Assembly: GCA_964425605.1 (NCBI GenBank)
Contig: CAYRNR010000022.1
Location: 1-64,000 of the forward strand
Direction of reading: 5' to 3'
DNA: 64,000 bases
DNA from: CAYRNR01 sp964425605
Lineage (GTDB): Bacteria > Myxococcota_A > UBA796 > UBA9615 > CAYRNR01
Below the pieces are notes generated by a model. That model had not been told where the DNA came from and searched no databases. It saw nothing but the letters and a program-made list of their open reading frames with translations. Positions within the stretch are counted from its first letter, which is position 1. Every line of letters starts with the position of its first letter. The translations under genes and the position numbers were made by a program. Positions 1 through 8,901 of the stretch are shown in pieces.

Positions 1-48
1 CGGGGGCATGATCAGTGAAAACCCTGGGGGCATGATCCTGAAAAGTCA
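1..48. repeat. Short direct repeats at the left edge (possible insertion-sequence end)
   Basis: The 12-mer GGGGGCATGATC occurs at 2-13 and again at 26-37, each followed by a TGAAAA-like run, giving a 24-bp period that may continue beyond the left edge. Closely spaced subterminal repeats of this kind are typical of some insertion-sequence ends such as the IS21 family, and a vaguely similar 26-bp-period repeat occurs at 44499-44537. No transposase is visible, so the identification is tentative. The remaining bases up to 164 hold no supported gene. Confidence 0.4.
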
Positions 49-164
49 CACCCCAGATGTGGCGCCAGCGGAGAGCCAAACTACAAGAGCAAGAACTGCC
101 AGTCCCACGGACTCGTATACCCACCACCACCGCAGCAATGCTCTCAGCTGTCGCTCGCGGTCCA

Positions 165-3100
165 TTACCCACCTCCACAGAGGTATCTCGATTCCTGCCA
201 AGCATCGTAGTCCTGGGCGACGTACCGGTGATACATCACCTCGACGAGACTGAAGGCGATGATAGCCGTCAGTCCAGCGGCGAAGCCGAACACCAGTCCT
301 CCCACAACCGCAGCACCCACGCTCACCGCGAGTGTGCTCGAAAAGGAGTAGAAGAAAGCGGCGGCAATCGCCCCTCCGCTAACGCCACCGAGGGCCGCAT
401 CGCGGAAATCGAGGTAGCCTCGTTCATGGGCGAAACGCAATTCCAGCCCCAGCTGAAATCCCACTCCAGCCGCAACTCCTCCCAGAACCGTTGGGATCAG
501 TAGAGCAGGCACCACCGTCCCACTCGGATCCCTCAACCCCACCGGATCACTCCCACAATACGCATACAGGTTCAGCTGCCCCCCCGCAAACAGGATGGGA
601 TCGACAGCGGTCCAGCGGCCAGACTCCGGATCGTAGTCACGGAAACCGAAGCGCACGAGGCCGGTGTCGGGATCGTGGAGACCGCCGGCGAAGCCGATGA
701 TGAGGTCGAAGGTGGGATTGGTGTCGGAGAGGGGGAGACCGAAGGCGTCGTACTCGAGGATTCTGAGGATCTGACCCGAGGTGTCGGTGATGACGCGGGG
801 GGTGCCGACCTGGTCGGTGGCGACGAGGTAGGTCTGGGGATTGGGCCAGCCGCGGTTCAGGGCCATGAGGTGACCGTTGGGATCGTAGTGGTAGGTGGTT
901 ACGACGCCGTCCGGGTCACGTGACGCGGTGAGACGGTGGGGGTCGCGCAGATCGCCGTAGAGGAACTCGTGGGTGCCGAGGTCGTCGGTGCGGGAGGTGC
1001 GGCGGCCTGCGTGGTCGGTGGTGTAGGTGATGTCCATGCCGTCGACATTGGCGGCGAGGAGCTCCCAGCGGGCGGAGTAGGTGAAGGTGTCGGGGCCGCG
1101 GGAGATCAGGAAGCCGTCGTCGTCGAAGGTGTAGGTGAGGTTGCCCAGGGCCTGGAGCTGGTCCCGATCGCCGTAGGTGGCGGTGGGGACGAGGCGGTTG
1201 CCGTCGGGATCGTAGGCGTAGGACTCGACCTGAGTGCCGTCCTTCCAGACGCCGAGGAGCTGGCCGTCGGCGTCGTACTCGTACCAGAACTCGGACAGGG
1301 CGCCGTCGAGGATCTCGGTGCGGGACTCGATGCGACCCGAGAGATCGCGTTCGAGGGACAGCGCGTAGATGGATTGGCCCGCGACGAGGGTCTCCTCGTC
1401 GGCCGGTCGCCCCAGCTCGTCGAAGCCGATGGCACGCTCGAGGCCAGAGCCGGAGATGGTGGCCACCTGCCCGGCTGGGCCGCTGCGGTCGAACGAGAAG
1501 GCGCCCTGCCCGACGACGAGCCCGTCGCCGTCGCGCTGCAACGGGATGTCCTCGGTGGCCAGCCCGAACGTCAGGCGTGTGTTGTCGTGGTTCATCTCGG
1601 AGTCGTAGTCGTATTCGTAGGAGCCGTTGACCGCTCCGACCACGGCCTGGTGCGTCACGAGGAAGCCGTCGTAGTCCAGCGTGGTGGTGTGGAACTCGGA
1701 GGTGAGCGCGGACTGCCAGGTCAACACGGCAGGGCGATCGGTGTCGGCGGCGTAGGTGATGGTGACCTCGGCCTCGTCGTAGCTCACAGAGCTGGGGCGG
1801 CCGTCCAGGGGCAGGCGGTCGATGGTGATCTGGCGGCCGGTGGGGAGGTCGATCCCATTGGGAGAGCCGTCACCGTCGTACAGCAACGTGTACACGCCCA
1901 CGCCGCCGGGCGGGGTGTAGGACAATGGCTTGCCAGCGGCCGTGTATCCCAGGGAGTGCTCCTCGCCGTCGGGCGTCTGGAGCCAGGAGAGGCGGCCCTC
2001 GGCGTCGTGGTCGACGCGGAAGGTGTGTTGCCCGGGTGGGGTGACCGTCTCGAGGCGATCGTCCTGGCCGTAGGTGAAAGAACCGACGGCCCCGGAGGCG
2101 TCGGTGATGGTGTCCACGCGCCACGAAGTGTCGTACTCCATGCCGAGGTACTGGTCGCCCCAGGTCACCCGTTCCAGCCGCCCGTGGCCGTCGCGGTCGA
2201 ACACCACGGGCTCCACGTCGGGATGCCACCGCACCTCGTCGGCCTGCGTGCCATCCCCGAGTTCGACCTGGATCTGCCTTCCCTCGGGGGTCGTCGAGGT
2301 CAGCGAGCGGCTCCCGCCGTCGTAGGTGGTCGCGAACGATTCTCCGCCGATCTCCTTCTCCAGCGACCATGTGTCGATGCTCACGGGATTGGCGGGATCA
2401 TCCAGGACCACGGTCTGGTGCTCGACCGCGGTCAAGGCCCGGCCCTGTGGAGTGCTCAGGGACCACTGGGACAGCGCCGGGGCGGTCATCTGCCAGCGAG
2501 GGTCGCCTTGATACCGCGCGACGAACTCGAGACCGTCGGGATGGGTCGTGCGGGTCGAGGCGTCGACGAACGACTCGAAGCTGGACTCGGCACCGGTCGG
2601 TCCGGTGATGTCCTGCCGCCAGTCCCCGTCCTCCTCGAACTCGTAGTGATACGAGACGGCGCGCCCCAGCGCCGTGCTGGTATCGATGAGGCGCTCGCGC
2701 AGCGCCAGCGTGTTCGTGAGCGTGCGGTACTCCCCGTCCGGATTCAGCGCCCAGCTCAGTAACCCATCGGCGTCGTAGCTGTACGAAGAGCTTCCCCCGG
2801 CCGGGTACTCGAAGGTGTCCACGAGACCCGTACCCGGCGTATATCCCACCGTGTACTCGCGACCTCCAGGGAGCGAGACTCGCTCCAGCAGCCCATCCGC
2901 GTCCAGCTCCAGCTCGGTCGTCTGTCCACTCGGAGCCGTGATCGACGCCGGGGCTCCACCGAGCTCGCGATCGATGACGGTCGTGTTTCCGAATGCGTCG
3001 GTGACCGCCGTCAACAGCCCGGAGTTGTAGGCAAACTCCACCATCACGTCGCCCGTGAGCGTGTCGAGGGTGCGGTGATGCTGGCCATCCAGGCCGAAGA

Positions 3101-5975
3101 TCCACACCTCGCTCCCGTCCTCGGCCGGGACCGCTAGCTCGTCGATGGAAGCGAAGGACGACGACGCGCCGATGCGCCGGATCATGTGGTGGTCGGTATC
3201 GGAGAAGAGGACATCACCATCGGGTGACACCGTCACGCCCTCGGGCCAGCCGATCCCCGCCCGCACGGCCGGGCCCCCACCGCCCGAGAAGCCCCACTCT
3301 CCGGTCCCCGCGATGGTGTGGATCATGCCCGAGCTGTCCACCCACCGGATGCGCGAGTCCGTGTGGTCGGCGATGTACAGGTTGCCGCTGTCGTCCACCG
3401 CCACCGCCATGGGGCTGTACAGGGCCGCGTCCTCGGCCGGTATCCCGTCCCCGTTGTAGAGGAAGTCGCCGTTGCCCGCGATGGTCTCGATCGTCCCGTC
3501 CGTGCGGATCTTGCGGATGCGTCGGTTGCTCTTGTCCGCAACGTACACGTTGCCATGGCCATCCACGGCCACGCCGTTGGGTGAAAACAGCCGCGCCACC
3601 GTGGCGGGTCCTCCATCTCCCGAGAATCCCGCCGCACCCGTACCTGCGTAGGTCGTGATGGTGCCGGCCGGGTCGATCCGCCGGATGCGCTGGTTGTTCG
3701 TGTCGGCGACGTAGACGTTGCCGTCGCTGGCGATGGCGACGGACGTGGGCGAGGACAGCGTCGCGGCCGCGGCCGGGATGTTGTCACCGTTGTGACCGAC
3801 GTTCCCGGTCCCGGCCAGTGTGGAGATCTCCCCCGTGAAGACGTCCACCTTGCGGATACGGTGGTTGCCCGTGTCCGCGATGTACAGGTGACCGCCGGGG
3901 TGGAAGGCCAGCCCCTGCGGCCAGTAGAGGCTGGCCTGGGTGGCAGGGCCGCCGTCGCCAGAGAAGAAGGGCGCGCCGTTGCCCGCGACCACCTCCCAGG
4001 TTCCGTCGGGACAGTACTTCGTCACGTGGTTGAGCATCTTCTCGGCGACGTAAGTGCACCCGTCGGGCCCCACCACGAGCTCGGCGGGTTCGTGTGACGC
4101 GTACTGATCCACGAGCGTGTGCTCGAAGTCCCCTCCCCCGCTCTGCCAGCCGCCCGATCCGAGGTGGACCTTTCGAGCGACGGGATCGTACGCGTGGTGC
4201 ACGTCGAGGCTCCACCCGCCCAGGCCGTGGACGTGCGCGTCCAGGAACCCGATCGTGGTCACCAGATCGTTCCACAGGGTCACAGTCTCCCTCGCGGGGT
4301 CCACGGTGATGGGGACGCCGTCCGGGGGCGCGCCGAACTCGGGAGTCCCCGTATAGGCCGCCTCGTACTCGTAGCCCACGCGCACCTTGACCGGTGTGGC
4401 CCCCTGGACCTGCCGGTTGTAGCCGTCCACCCCGTCCCAGCGCAGCTCGTGGAACTGCTCGGGCGCAGCGGCCACCGGGGGTTCCCACGTCCGCCCCGCG
4501 GCCTGGATCACCAGGGTGACGCCCACCAGGTCGGCGGGCAGCGTGTCGTCGGTGACCTGGACCTTCAGGTTGCGACCGTCCTGCCACCCTCGCGCGCGGT
4601 CACTCCAGTACTGAAGCGTGTACGGCGTTCCCGGAATCGCGAAGCGCTCGCCCAGTGCCTGGGTCTGACAGCGTATGACCGACCCGGATACGGTGCAGAA
4701 GTCGCCGGACAGTGCGTCCACCAGCGCACCCCCTACCTCTGCCCAGGCCGGCGCACCGAAGCCCCAGTTGTAATCCACCGCGGTGAAGTGCTCGAGCTGC
4801 GCACGCCACAGGGTGTCGCCCGGCAGGTACAGATCCGCCAGCTCGGCGAGTTCGCCCTCGGTCACCCCGAGGGCCTCCAGCTGCGCATCCGTCGCGGCCG
4901 CGCCGAGGCCGTCCACGTCGATGGAGGCGAGCCCGTCGGCCACCTCGAGGATCTCGATCACGCGCCCGCTCCGAGAGGGCACCCACGCAGCCAGCCGCTC
5001 GTCGTACGTGCCCACGGGCACGCTCTCTCCCACTGGAAACCCCAGGAAGTTGTCCACCACAAGGGTGACGGGCTCGCTGAACTCGACCGACTCCGCCCCC
5101 TCGGCCACGGCCTCGTCGAAGCTCGCGTCCACGGCATAGGTGTAGGCCGACAGCAAGGGCAGGTCCCCCGGCATCCGATCCGGACCGTCCGCCCCGACCG
5201 TGTACTCGGTGAGGCGCAGGTCCCCGCCGCGCATCGCGCGGGTCGATCCATCCGCGAAGTGCATCTCCGCCTCTACCTGCGGGGGGAACAGGGTCACCGC
5301 CTGGCGGTCACCGTCCACGTCGGAGGAGACGCTCCCCAAGGCCACCTGCGTGGAAGCGGGCCGATCCAAATCGATCTCCGTGGCGCAGACGTCCCTGCGG
5401 ATCATCGTCATCCGGTGTATCCAGACGTAGTCCTTCCAGGGGACACGGAGGCGCCGCTGCATGGGCAGGCGATCCGCGGCCGTGAACACCAGCGTGATCC
5501 ACCCGCCGCCATTCACCGCCAGATCGAATCCGCCGTCGTCGCGCGTCCAGGTGCTCCCGTACTCCTCGCGGTCCTTGACCGTCACCTCCACGTCGGGCAG
5601 CCCGGCCCCCGACTCGTCCACGATCAGGCCCCTGACGACGGCCAGGCGTTCGCAGTCCAGTACTCCGACGTCCACCCCCTGCTGGACCGGGTCCGCGCCC
5701 GTGTACAGGAACTCCGTGGCGTTGCAGATGTCGAACGGTGCCGAGGCATCGAGGGGAGTGACCCCCGGCGGTGGATCGATCCAAACCTCGTGCGGATCGG
5801 GGATCGCCCCCCACGAGCCGGGATGGGCCGCCCACGGCACCGACGCCGCGTCATCGTCGTCGTCCGCGACCCAGACGTCGTCGTCGCCCCCGGGGGGATG
5901 GGTGGTCCGTGGCGGCGTAGCGGTTTCACACGCCGCCAGTGCGGTACAGGCCAGCAACAACATCGCGCGAACCAT
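165..5975 (-). CDS. Teneurin-like lipoprotein: TTR-like domain, NHL propeller, RHS/YD shell
   Basis: The 1936-residue protein begins with a lipoprotein signal (lipobox LAAC, Cys16), so it is probably lipid-anchored and surface-exposed. After the Cys comes an Asp-rich linker. A carboxypeptidase-regulatory (transthyretin-like) domain lies near residues 108-170. About five NHL repeats lie around residues 645-935 (motifs such as LYIADTGNHRIRK). YD/RHS repeats run from about 960 to 1825 and end in the conserved RHS core (DPESGRWTAVDP, NLYAYCGSDPV). The last ~110 residues after the core are Gly/Ala-rich and hydrophobic with two or three possible membrane segments. In RHS proteins this is the position of a variable toxin or effector domain, but no nuclease motif is visible. 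The TTR-NHL-YD order resembles animal teneurins. It lies 12 bp after the MopE-like lipoprotein gene and is probably cotranscribed with it. Confidence 0.88.
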   Translation of the reverse strand: MVRAMLLLACTALAACETATPPRTTHPPGGDDDVWVADDDDDAASVPWAAHPGSWGAIPDPHEVWIDPPPGVTPLDASAPFDICNATEFLYTGADPVQQGVDVGVLDCERLAVVRGLIVDESGAGLPDVEVTVKDREEYGSTWTRDDGGFDLAVNGGGWITLVFTAADRLPMQRRLRVPWKDYVWIHRMTMIRRDVCATEIDLDRPASTQVALGSVSSDVDGDRQAVTLFPPQVEAEMHFADGSTRAMRGGDLRLTEYTVGADGPDRMPGDLPLLSAYTYAVDASFDEAVAEGAESVEFSEPVTLVVDNFLGFPVGESVPVGTYDERLAAWVPSRSGRVIEILEVADGLASIDVDGLGAAATDAQLEALGVTEGELAELADLYLPGDTLWRAQLEHFTAVDYNWGFGAPAWAEVGGALVDALSGDFCTVSGSVIRCQTQALGERFAIPGTPYTLQYWSDRARGWQDGRNLKVQVTDDTLPADLVGVTLVIQAAGRTWEPPVAAAPEQFHELRWDGVDGYNRQVQGATPVKVRVGYEYEAAYTGTPEFGAPPDGVPITVDPARETVTLWNDLVTTIGFLDAHVHGLGGWSLDVHHAYDPVARKVHLGSGGWQSGGGDFEHTLVDQYASHEPAELVVGPDGCTYVAEKMLNHVTKYCPDGTWEVVAGNGAPFFSGDGGPATQASLYWPQGLAFHPGGHLYIADTGNHRIRKVDVFTGEISTLAGTGNVGHNGDNIPAAAATLSSPTSVAIASDGNVYVADTNNQRIRRIDPAGTITTYAGTGAAGFSGDGGPATVARLFSPNGVAVDGHGNVYVADKSNRRIRKIRTDGTIETIAGNGDFLYNGDGIPAEDAALYSPMAVAVDDSGNLYIADHTDSRIRWVDSSGMIHTIAGTGEWGFSGGGGPAVRAGIGWPEGVTVSPDGDVLFSDTDHHMIRRIGASSSFASIDELAVPAEDGSEVWIFGLDGQHHRTLDTLTGDVMVEFAYNSGLLTAVTDAFGNTTVIDRELGGAPASITAPSGQTTELELDADGLLERVSLPGGREYTVGYTPGTGLVDTFEYPAGGSSSYSYDADGLLSWALNPDGEYRTLTNTLALRERLIDTSTALGRAVSYHYEFEEDGDWRQDITGPTGAESSFESFVDASTRTTHPDGLEFVARYQGDPRWQMTAPALSQWSLSTPQGRALTAVEHQTVVLDDPANPVSIDTWSLEKEIGGESFATTYDGGSRSLTSTTPEGRQIQVELGDGTQADEVRWHPDVEPVVFDRDGHGRLERVTWGDQYLGMEYDTSWRVDTITDASGAVGSFTYGQDDRLETVTPPGQHTFRVDHDAEGRLSWLQTPDGEEHSLGYTAAGKPLSYTPPGGVGVYTLLYDGDGSPNGIDLPTGRQITIDRLPLDGRPSSVSYDEAEVTITYAADTDRPAVLTWQSALTSEFHTTTLDYDGFLVTHQAVVGAVNGSYEYDYDSEMNHDNTRLTFGLATEDIPLQRDGDGLVVGQGAFSFDRSGPAGQVATISGSGLERAIGFDELGRPADEETLVAGQSIYALSLERDLSGRIESRTEILDGALSEFWYEYDADGQLLGVWKDGTQVESYAYDPDGNRLVPTATYGDRDQLQALGNLTYTFDDDGFLISRGPDTFTYSARWELLAANVDGMDITYTTDHAGRRTSRTDDLGTHEFLYGDLRDPHRLTASRDPDGVVTTYHYDPNGHLMALNRGWPNPQTYLVATDQVGTPRVITDTSGQILRILEYDAFGLPLSDTNPTFDLIIGFAGGLHDPDTGLVRFGFRDYDPESGRWTAVDPILFAGGQLNLYAYCGSDPVGLRDPSGTVVPALLIPTVLGGVAAGVGFQLGLELRFAHERGYLDFRDAALGGVSGGAIAAAFFYSFSSTLAVSVGAAVVGGLVFGFAAGLTAIIAFSLVEVMYHRYVAQDYDAWQESRYLCGGG

Positions 5976-5987
5976 GACGCCCTCCCC

Positions 5988-8426
5988 TCAGCAACCCTGG
6001 CCCGGGTGGATCTCGTGGGCCCTGTCGTCGCAGTCCCAGTCTTGCGCGGGGTAGGTGGCGAAGTCGTAGTCCCCGGGCTGCCACCACTCGAAGTAGCCGT
6101 CGTCGTCCAGGTCGAAGTACTGGGCCCCCGGGCCGCCGTAGACCCCCATGTCGCTGCGGCTGCCGTCCGGATCGAGGATGGCCGGGTCGCCCATGTCGAC
6201 CATCGGCGAGCCCGTGGTGAGATGGTAGTCCCAGTACATCACGTCCACCGCCGAGATCTCGGCGATGCCCGGATCCGACGACAGGTTCCCGTCCAGGCCC
6301 GTGGGATCGGGCACTGCGTGGTAGTCGTCGGGGCTGTTGCCCCACACGTCGCTGTACGACTGCTGGAGGGACGTCATCCCCGTCGCGAAGAAGCCGCCAC
6401 CGGAAACGCTCGCCACGTTGTTCGAGACGATGACGTTGCGCAGGGTCGGAGAGCTGGAATCCGTCAGGTAGACCCCTCCCCCATAGAGCAGCGCCTGGTT
6501 CCCCACCACGGTCGCGTTCGCGAGGGTGAGCGACGAGCCCGACGTGTAGATCGCGCCGCCGCCGTGTGCGACGTTCGCCGCCAGGACGGCATTCTCCACC
6601 AGCGCCGACGAGCCCGACTCGGTGTACATCCCTCCGCCGTACGTCGCTTCATTGTCGAACAGGTAGGTCTGCGTGACGTCCACCCCTCCCGAGGTCCTCA
6701 CGTACACGCCCCCACCCCACTGGGCGAGGTTCTGCGAGACCACGCAGTCGATCAGCGCGACCGAGGCGTTCTCTCCCACGAACAGCCCGCCGCCCTGGTA
6801 GATGGCCTCGTTCTCGGTGAGCATCACGCTGTCCAGCGTGGGCGACGCACCGCTGACCCGCACACCGCCGCCTTCGTTCGCGCTGCCGTTGAGGAGGGTG
6901 ACGCCGCCGAGGATGGTGTCGGGCCCCTCGCCCGACTGGAACGTGACCACCGAGCCCGCGCCGCCGCCATCGATCACGGTCACGCCGAGCCCGCCGCCGC
7001 GGACCTCGATGGCCTTGCCCAGGAAGTCGAGGTTCTCGATGAACGTCCCGCGTTGGACCTCGATCACGGCGCCGTCCGGGGCATCGTCGATGGCCGCCTG
7101 GATGGTCGCACACTCGGTGGGCACGACCATGTCGCCGCCCGCGATGCCGTCGCAGTCGTTGTCCAGGCCATCGCACAGCTCGGGCGCGCCCGGAAACACG
7201 GTGCCGTCCAGGTCGTCGCAGTCACCGCCACAGGATGTGTAGCCGTCTCCATCCATGTCGTCCGGGCTCAGGTCAGGGTCGGCGTCATCGCAGTCACCGC
7301 CACAGGTGTCGGCGCCATCCCCGTCCAGATCCTGGAGGTTCAGCAGCGCGTCCTCGTCGTCACAGTCGCCGTCACACGAGGACGCGCCGTCCGCGTCGAC
7401 GTCGTCCTGGTTCAGCGACGGATCCGCGTCGTCGCAGTCCAGCCCTCCGGACCACAGGGCTGCCCAGCCATCGCCGTCTGCGTCCACGCCGTCGAGGCTG
7501 TCGCAGTTCTGATCCACGCCATCGCCCACGACGTCCGTGGCCAGGGGATTGATGGCCCCGTTGCCGTCGTTGCAGTCCCCGTCACAGGGGCTGTATCCGT
7601 CGAGATCCCGATCGTCAGGGTACAAGCCAGCGTCGGCGTCGTCGCAGTCACCATCCCCGCAGACGTCGTACCCGTCGCCGTCCGCGTCGAGCTCGTCCGC
7701 GGGGACCACGCCGTTGCAGTTGTTGTCTACGCCGTCGCAGATCTCCGGCGCCCCCGGATACGCCGTGTCGTCGCCATCGTCGCAGTCGCCACCGCCGCAT
7801 TCGTCGAAGCCGTCGCCATCGTCGTCGAGCTCGTCGGCCGGCACGAGGCCGTCGCAGTCGTCGTCCTTTCGGTTGCACTGCTCGGCCGCGCCAGGGAACG
7901 CCCGCGCGTCCCCGTCGTCGCAGTCGCCACCGCAGGTGGTGATCCCGTCCCCGTCTGCGTCGAGCACGTTCATGGCGGCGTCCGTGTCGTCGCAGTCGCC
8001 GCCGCACTCGCTCGCGCCGTCCGCGTCATCGTCCGTCTCTGGACTGCCCAGGGCTCCATCGCAGTCCGTGTCGATGCCGTCGCACCCCTCCAGCGCGCCA
8101 GGGTGGACCGACGGATCCTCGTCGTCACAGTCGCCGTCCGCAGGGGTCCAGCCATCGCCGTCACGGTCGGCGGGCGCAACCGAGTCGTCGTCGTCGCCCG
8201 CTGCGCTGTCGTCGTCCCCGGCCGCGCAGTCGTCGTCACCTGCTGCGCTGTCGTCGTCATCGCTCGAGTCGTCATCGTCGCCCGGCGGGTTGTCATCGTC
8301 TCCCGGATCGACATCGTCGGCACCTACGAACGAATCGTCGTCATCCCCGGGCAGCGATGCCTCGTCCACGCACCCGATCCCCATCGTCACCACGAGCACC
8401 AGAAACCAAGAAAACTGATTCCACAT
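5988..8426 (-). CDS. MopE-repeat / right-handed beta-helix lipoprotein
   Basis: The start was set at 8426 because it follows a good ribosome-binding site (AGGGAG) and gives a clean lipoprotein signal with Cys19 (MGIGC); a longer reading upstream would destroy the signal. The 812-residue protein has an Asp-rich stretch (repeated GDDDDS-type blocks) directly after the Cys. It then has roughly ten MopE-like putative metal-binding repeats (DxDxDG with CDGxDNDCDG pairs) to about residue 425. A parallel beta-helix follows (TIQAAIDDAPDGAVIEV onwards, with repeated GGG-V-short-strand units) to about residue 700, and a final Cys/Asp metal-binding motif. It is probably a calcium-stabilised surface protein. 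A strong sigma-54 promoter lies 40-56 bp upstream, and the teneurin-like gene follows in the same operon. Confidence 0.87.
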   Translation of the reverse strand: MWNQFSWFLVLVVTMGIGCVDEASLPGDDDDSFVGADDVDPGDDDNPPGDDDDSSDDDDSAAGDDDCAAGDDDSAAGDDDDSVAPADRDGDGWTPADGDCDDEDPSVHPGALEGCDGIDTDCDGALGSPETDDDADGASECGGDCDDTDAAMNVLDADGDGITTCGGDCDDGDARAFPGAAEQCNRKDDDCDGLVPADELDDDGDGFDECGGGDCDDGDDTAYPGAPEICDGVDNNCNGVVPADELDADGDGYDVCGDGDCDDADAGLYPDDRDLDGYSPCDGDCNDGNGAINPLATDVVGDGVDQNCDSLDGVDADGDGWAALWSGGLDCDDADPSLNQDDVDADGASSCDGDCDDEDALLNLQDLDGDGADTCGGDCDDADPDLSPDDMDGDGYTSCGGDCDDLDGTVFPGAPELCDGLDNDCDGIAGGDMVVPTECATIQAAIDDAPDGAVIEVQRGTFIENLDFLGKAIEVRGGGLGVTVIDGGGAGSVVTFQSGEGPDTILGGVTLLNGSANEGGGVRVSGASPTLDSVMLTENEAIYQGGGLFVGENASVALIDCVVSQNLAQWGGGVYVRTSGGVDVTQTYLFDNEATYGGGMYTESGSSALVENAVLAANVAHGGGAIYTSGSSLTLANATVVGNQALLYGGGVYLTDSSSPTLRNVIVSNNVASVSGGGFFATGMTSLQQSYSDVWGNSPDDYHAVPDPTGLDGNLSSDPGIAEISAVDVMYWDYHLTTGSPMVDMGDPAILDPDGSRSDMGVYGGPGAQYFDLDDDGYFEWWQPGDYDFATYPAQDWDCDDRAHEIHPGQGC

Positions 8427-8467
8427 GACCAATCTCCCTTCATTGCGACGTTCGTCCGGGAGTGGTC

Positions 8468-8482
8468 GCAAGCCCCGTGCCA
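8468..8482 (-). promoter_or_regulatory. Sigma-54 (-24/-12) promoter for the MopE/teneurin-like operon
   Basis: On the minus strand the sequence reads TGGCACG, then GGGC, then TTGC. This matches the sigma-54 consensus (TGGCACG-N4-TTGC) exactly, with GG and GC separated by 10 bases. A start site about 12 bases after the GC would give a leader of roughly 30 nucleotides before the ATG at 8426. An enhancer-binding activator would be required; its binding site was not identified. Confidence 0.8.
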
Positions 8483-8534
8483 AGGGGATGATCGGCATGC
8501 GCCTCTACGATCGCCGGTACTACCGCATCAGCGG

Positions 8535-8574
8535 GCGTCCGAAAATCGGTCGGTGCGTCCGAAAATCGGTCGGT
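8535..8574. repeat. Tandem 20-bp repeat, two identical copies
   Basis: The 20-mer at 8535-8554 is repeated perfectly and without a gap at 8555-8574. Each copy contains a small hairpin, CCGA-AAA-TCGG. It lies between the sigma-54 promoter and the 51-bp palindromic array, in a position where operator-like sites for a divergent pair would be expected, but its role is unknown. Confidence 0.75.
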
Positions 8575-8649
8575 GGGCCGAGGGCCCCCAGGCAGGGGCA
8601 GGCGTGAAGCGGGCTGCGGGGTCCTGGGGATGGATGAACCGACCCACGT

Positions 8650-8797
8650 GCCAACTTCTGGCGGAGATGAGTGACATCTCGAACGGAAGTTGGCCCACAC
8701 GTCAACTTCCAGCGGAGGTGAGCGGCATCTCGGACGGAAGTTGGCCCACACGTCAACTTCCGCGGGAGATGAGCGGCATCTCGGGCGCAAGTTGACG
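8650..8797. repeat. 51-bp palindromic repeat array, locus 1 (three units)
   Basis: Three units with an exact 51-bp period (8650-8694, 8702-8744, 8751-8797). Each unit is a nested inverted repeat: outer arms based on CCAACTT/AAGTTGG, inner arms GAGATG/CATCTC, and a 5-base loop. Differences between units tend to preserve pairing: the outer pair is C-G in unit 1, T-G in unit 2 and T-A in unit 3, and unit 2 has a G-U wobble in the inner arm. The same family occurs at 44563-44745. A structured RNA or DNA-hairpin element is more likely than a coding repeat. Confidence 0.85.
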
Positions 8798-8901
8798 CCG
8801 GAGCTCTCGCGAGGGGCCACGAGATGTTCGCAAACAAGGCGCACCACTCCCGGTTGTCGAATCCTCGCCGTAGCCCGAAAATGGAGCGAGCGGAGGTGAT
8901 C

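Larger units (their letters stand above)
8427..8901. other. 475-bp intergenic region between divergent genes
   Basis: No gene is supported here; the open frames across it are by-products of repeat structure. From left to right it holds a minus-strand sigma-54 promoter (8468-8482), a tandem pair of 20-bp hairpin repeats (8535-8574), and a three-unit 51-bp palindromic repeat array (8650-8797). The last ~100 bases should hold the plus-strand promoter of the aminotransferase gene, but no convincing -35/-10 pair was found there. Confidence 0.8.

Noticed and set aside
165..500. Nuclease toxin domain at the RHS C terminus
   Set aside because: The tail is Gly/Ala-rich and hydrophobic, with no HNH, GHH or other nuclease motif visible; no immunity gene can be seen.
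8632..8795. 17-residue coding repeat (EMSGISDGSW-type peptide)
   Set aside because: The 51-bp period keeps frames open on both strands, there is no ribosome-binding site, and changes preserve base pairing rather than a protein pattern.
4119..8795. Very long plus-strand frame (1558 codons)
   Set aside because: It lies antisense to two clear lipoprotein genes, has biased Val/Ala/Gly/Arg composition typical of high-GC shadows, and no domain motif.
8650..8797. CRISPR-like array
   Set aside because: The whole 51-bp unit is conserved, with no unique spacers, and no cas genes are present; the same holds for 44563-44745.
8846..8866. tRNA T-arm-like sequence
   Set aside because: The GGTT-TCGAATCC spacing is wrong and there is no acceptor stem or other cloverleaf arm around it.
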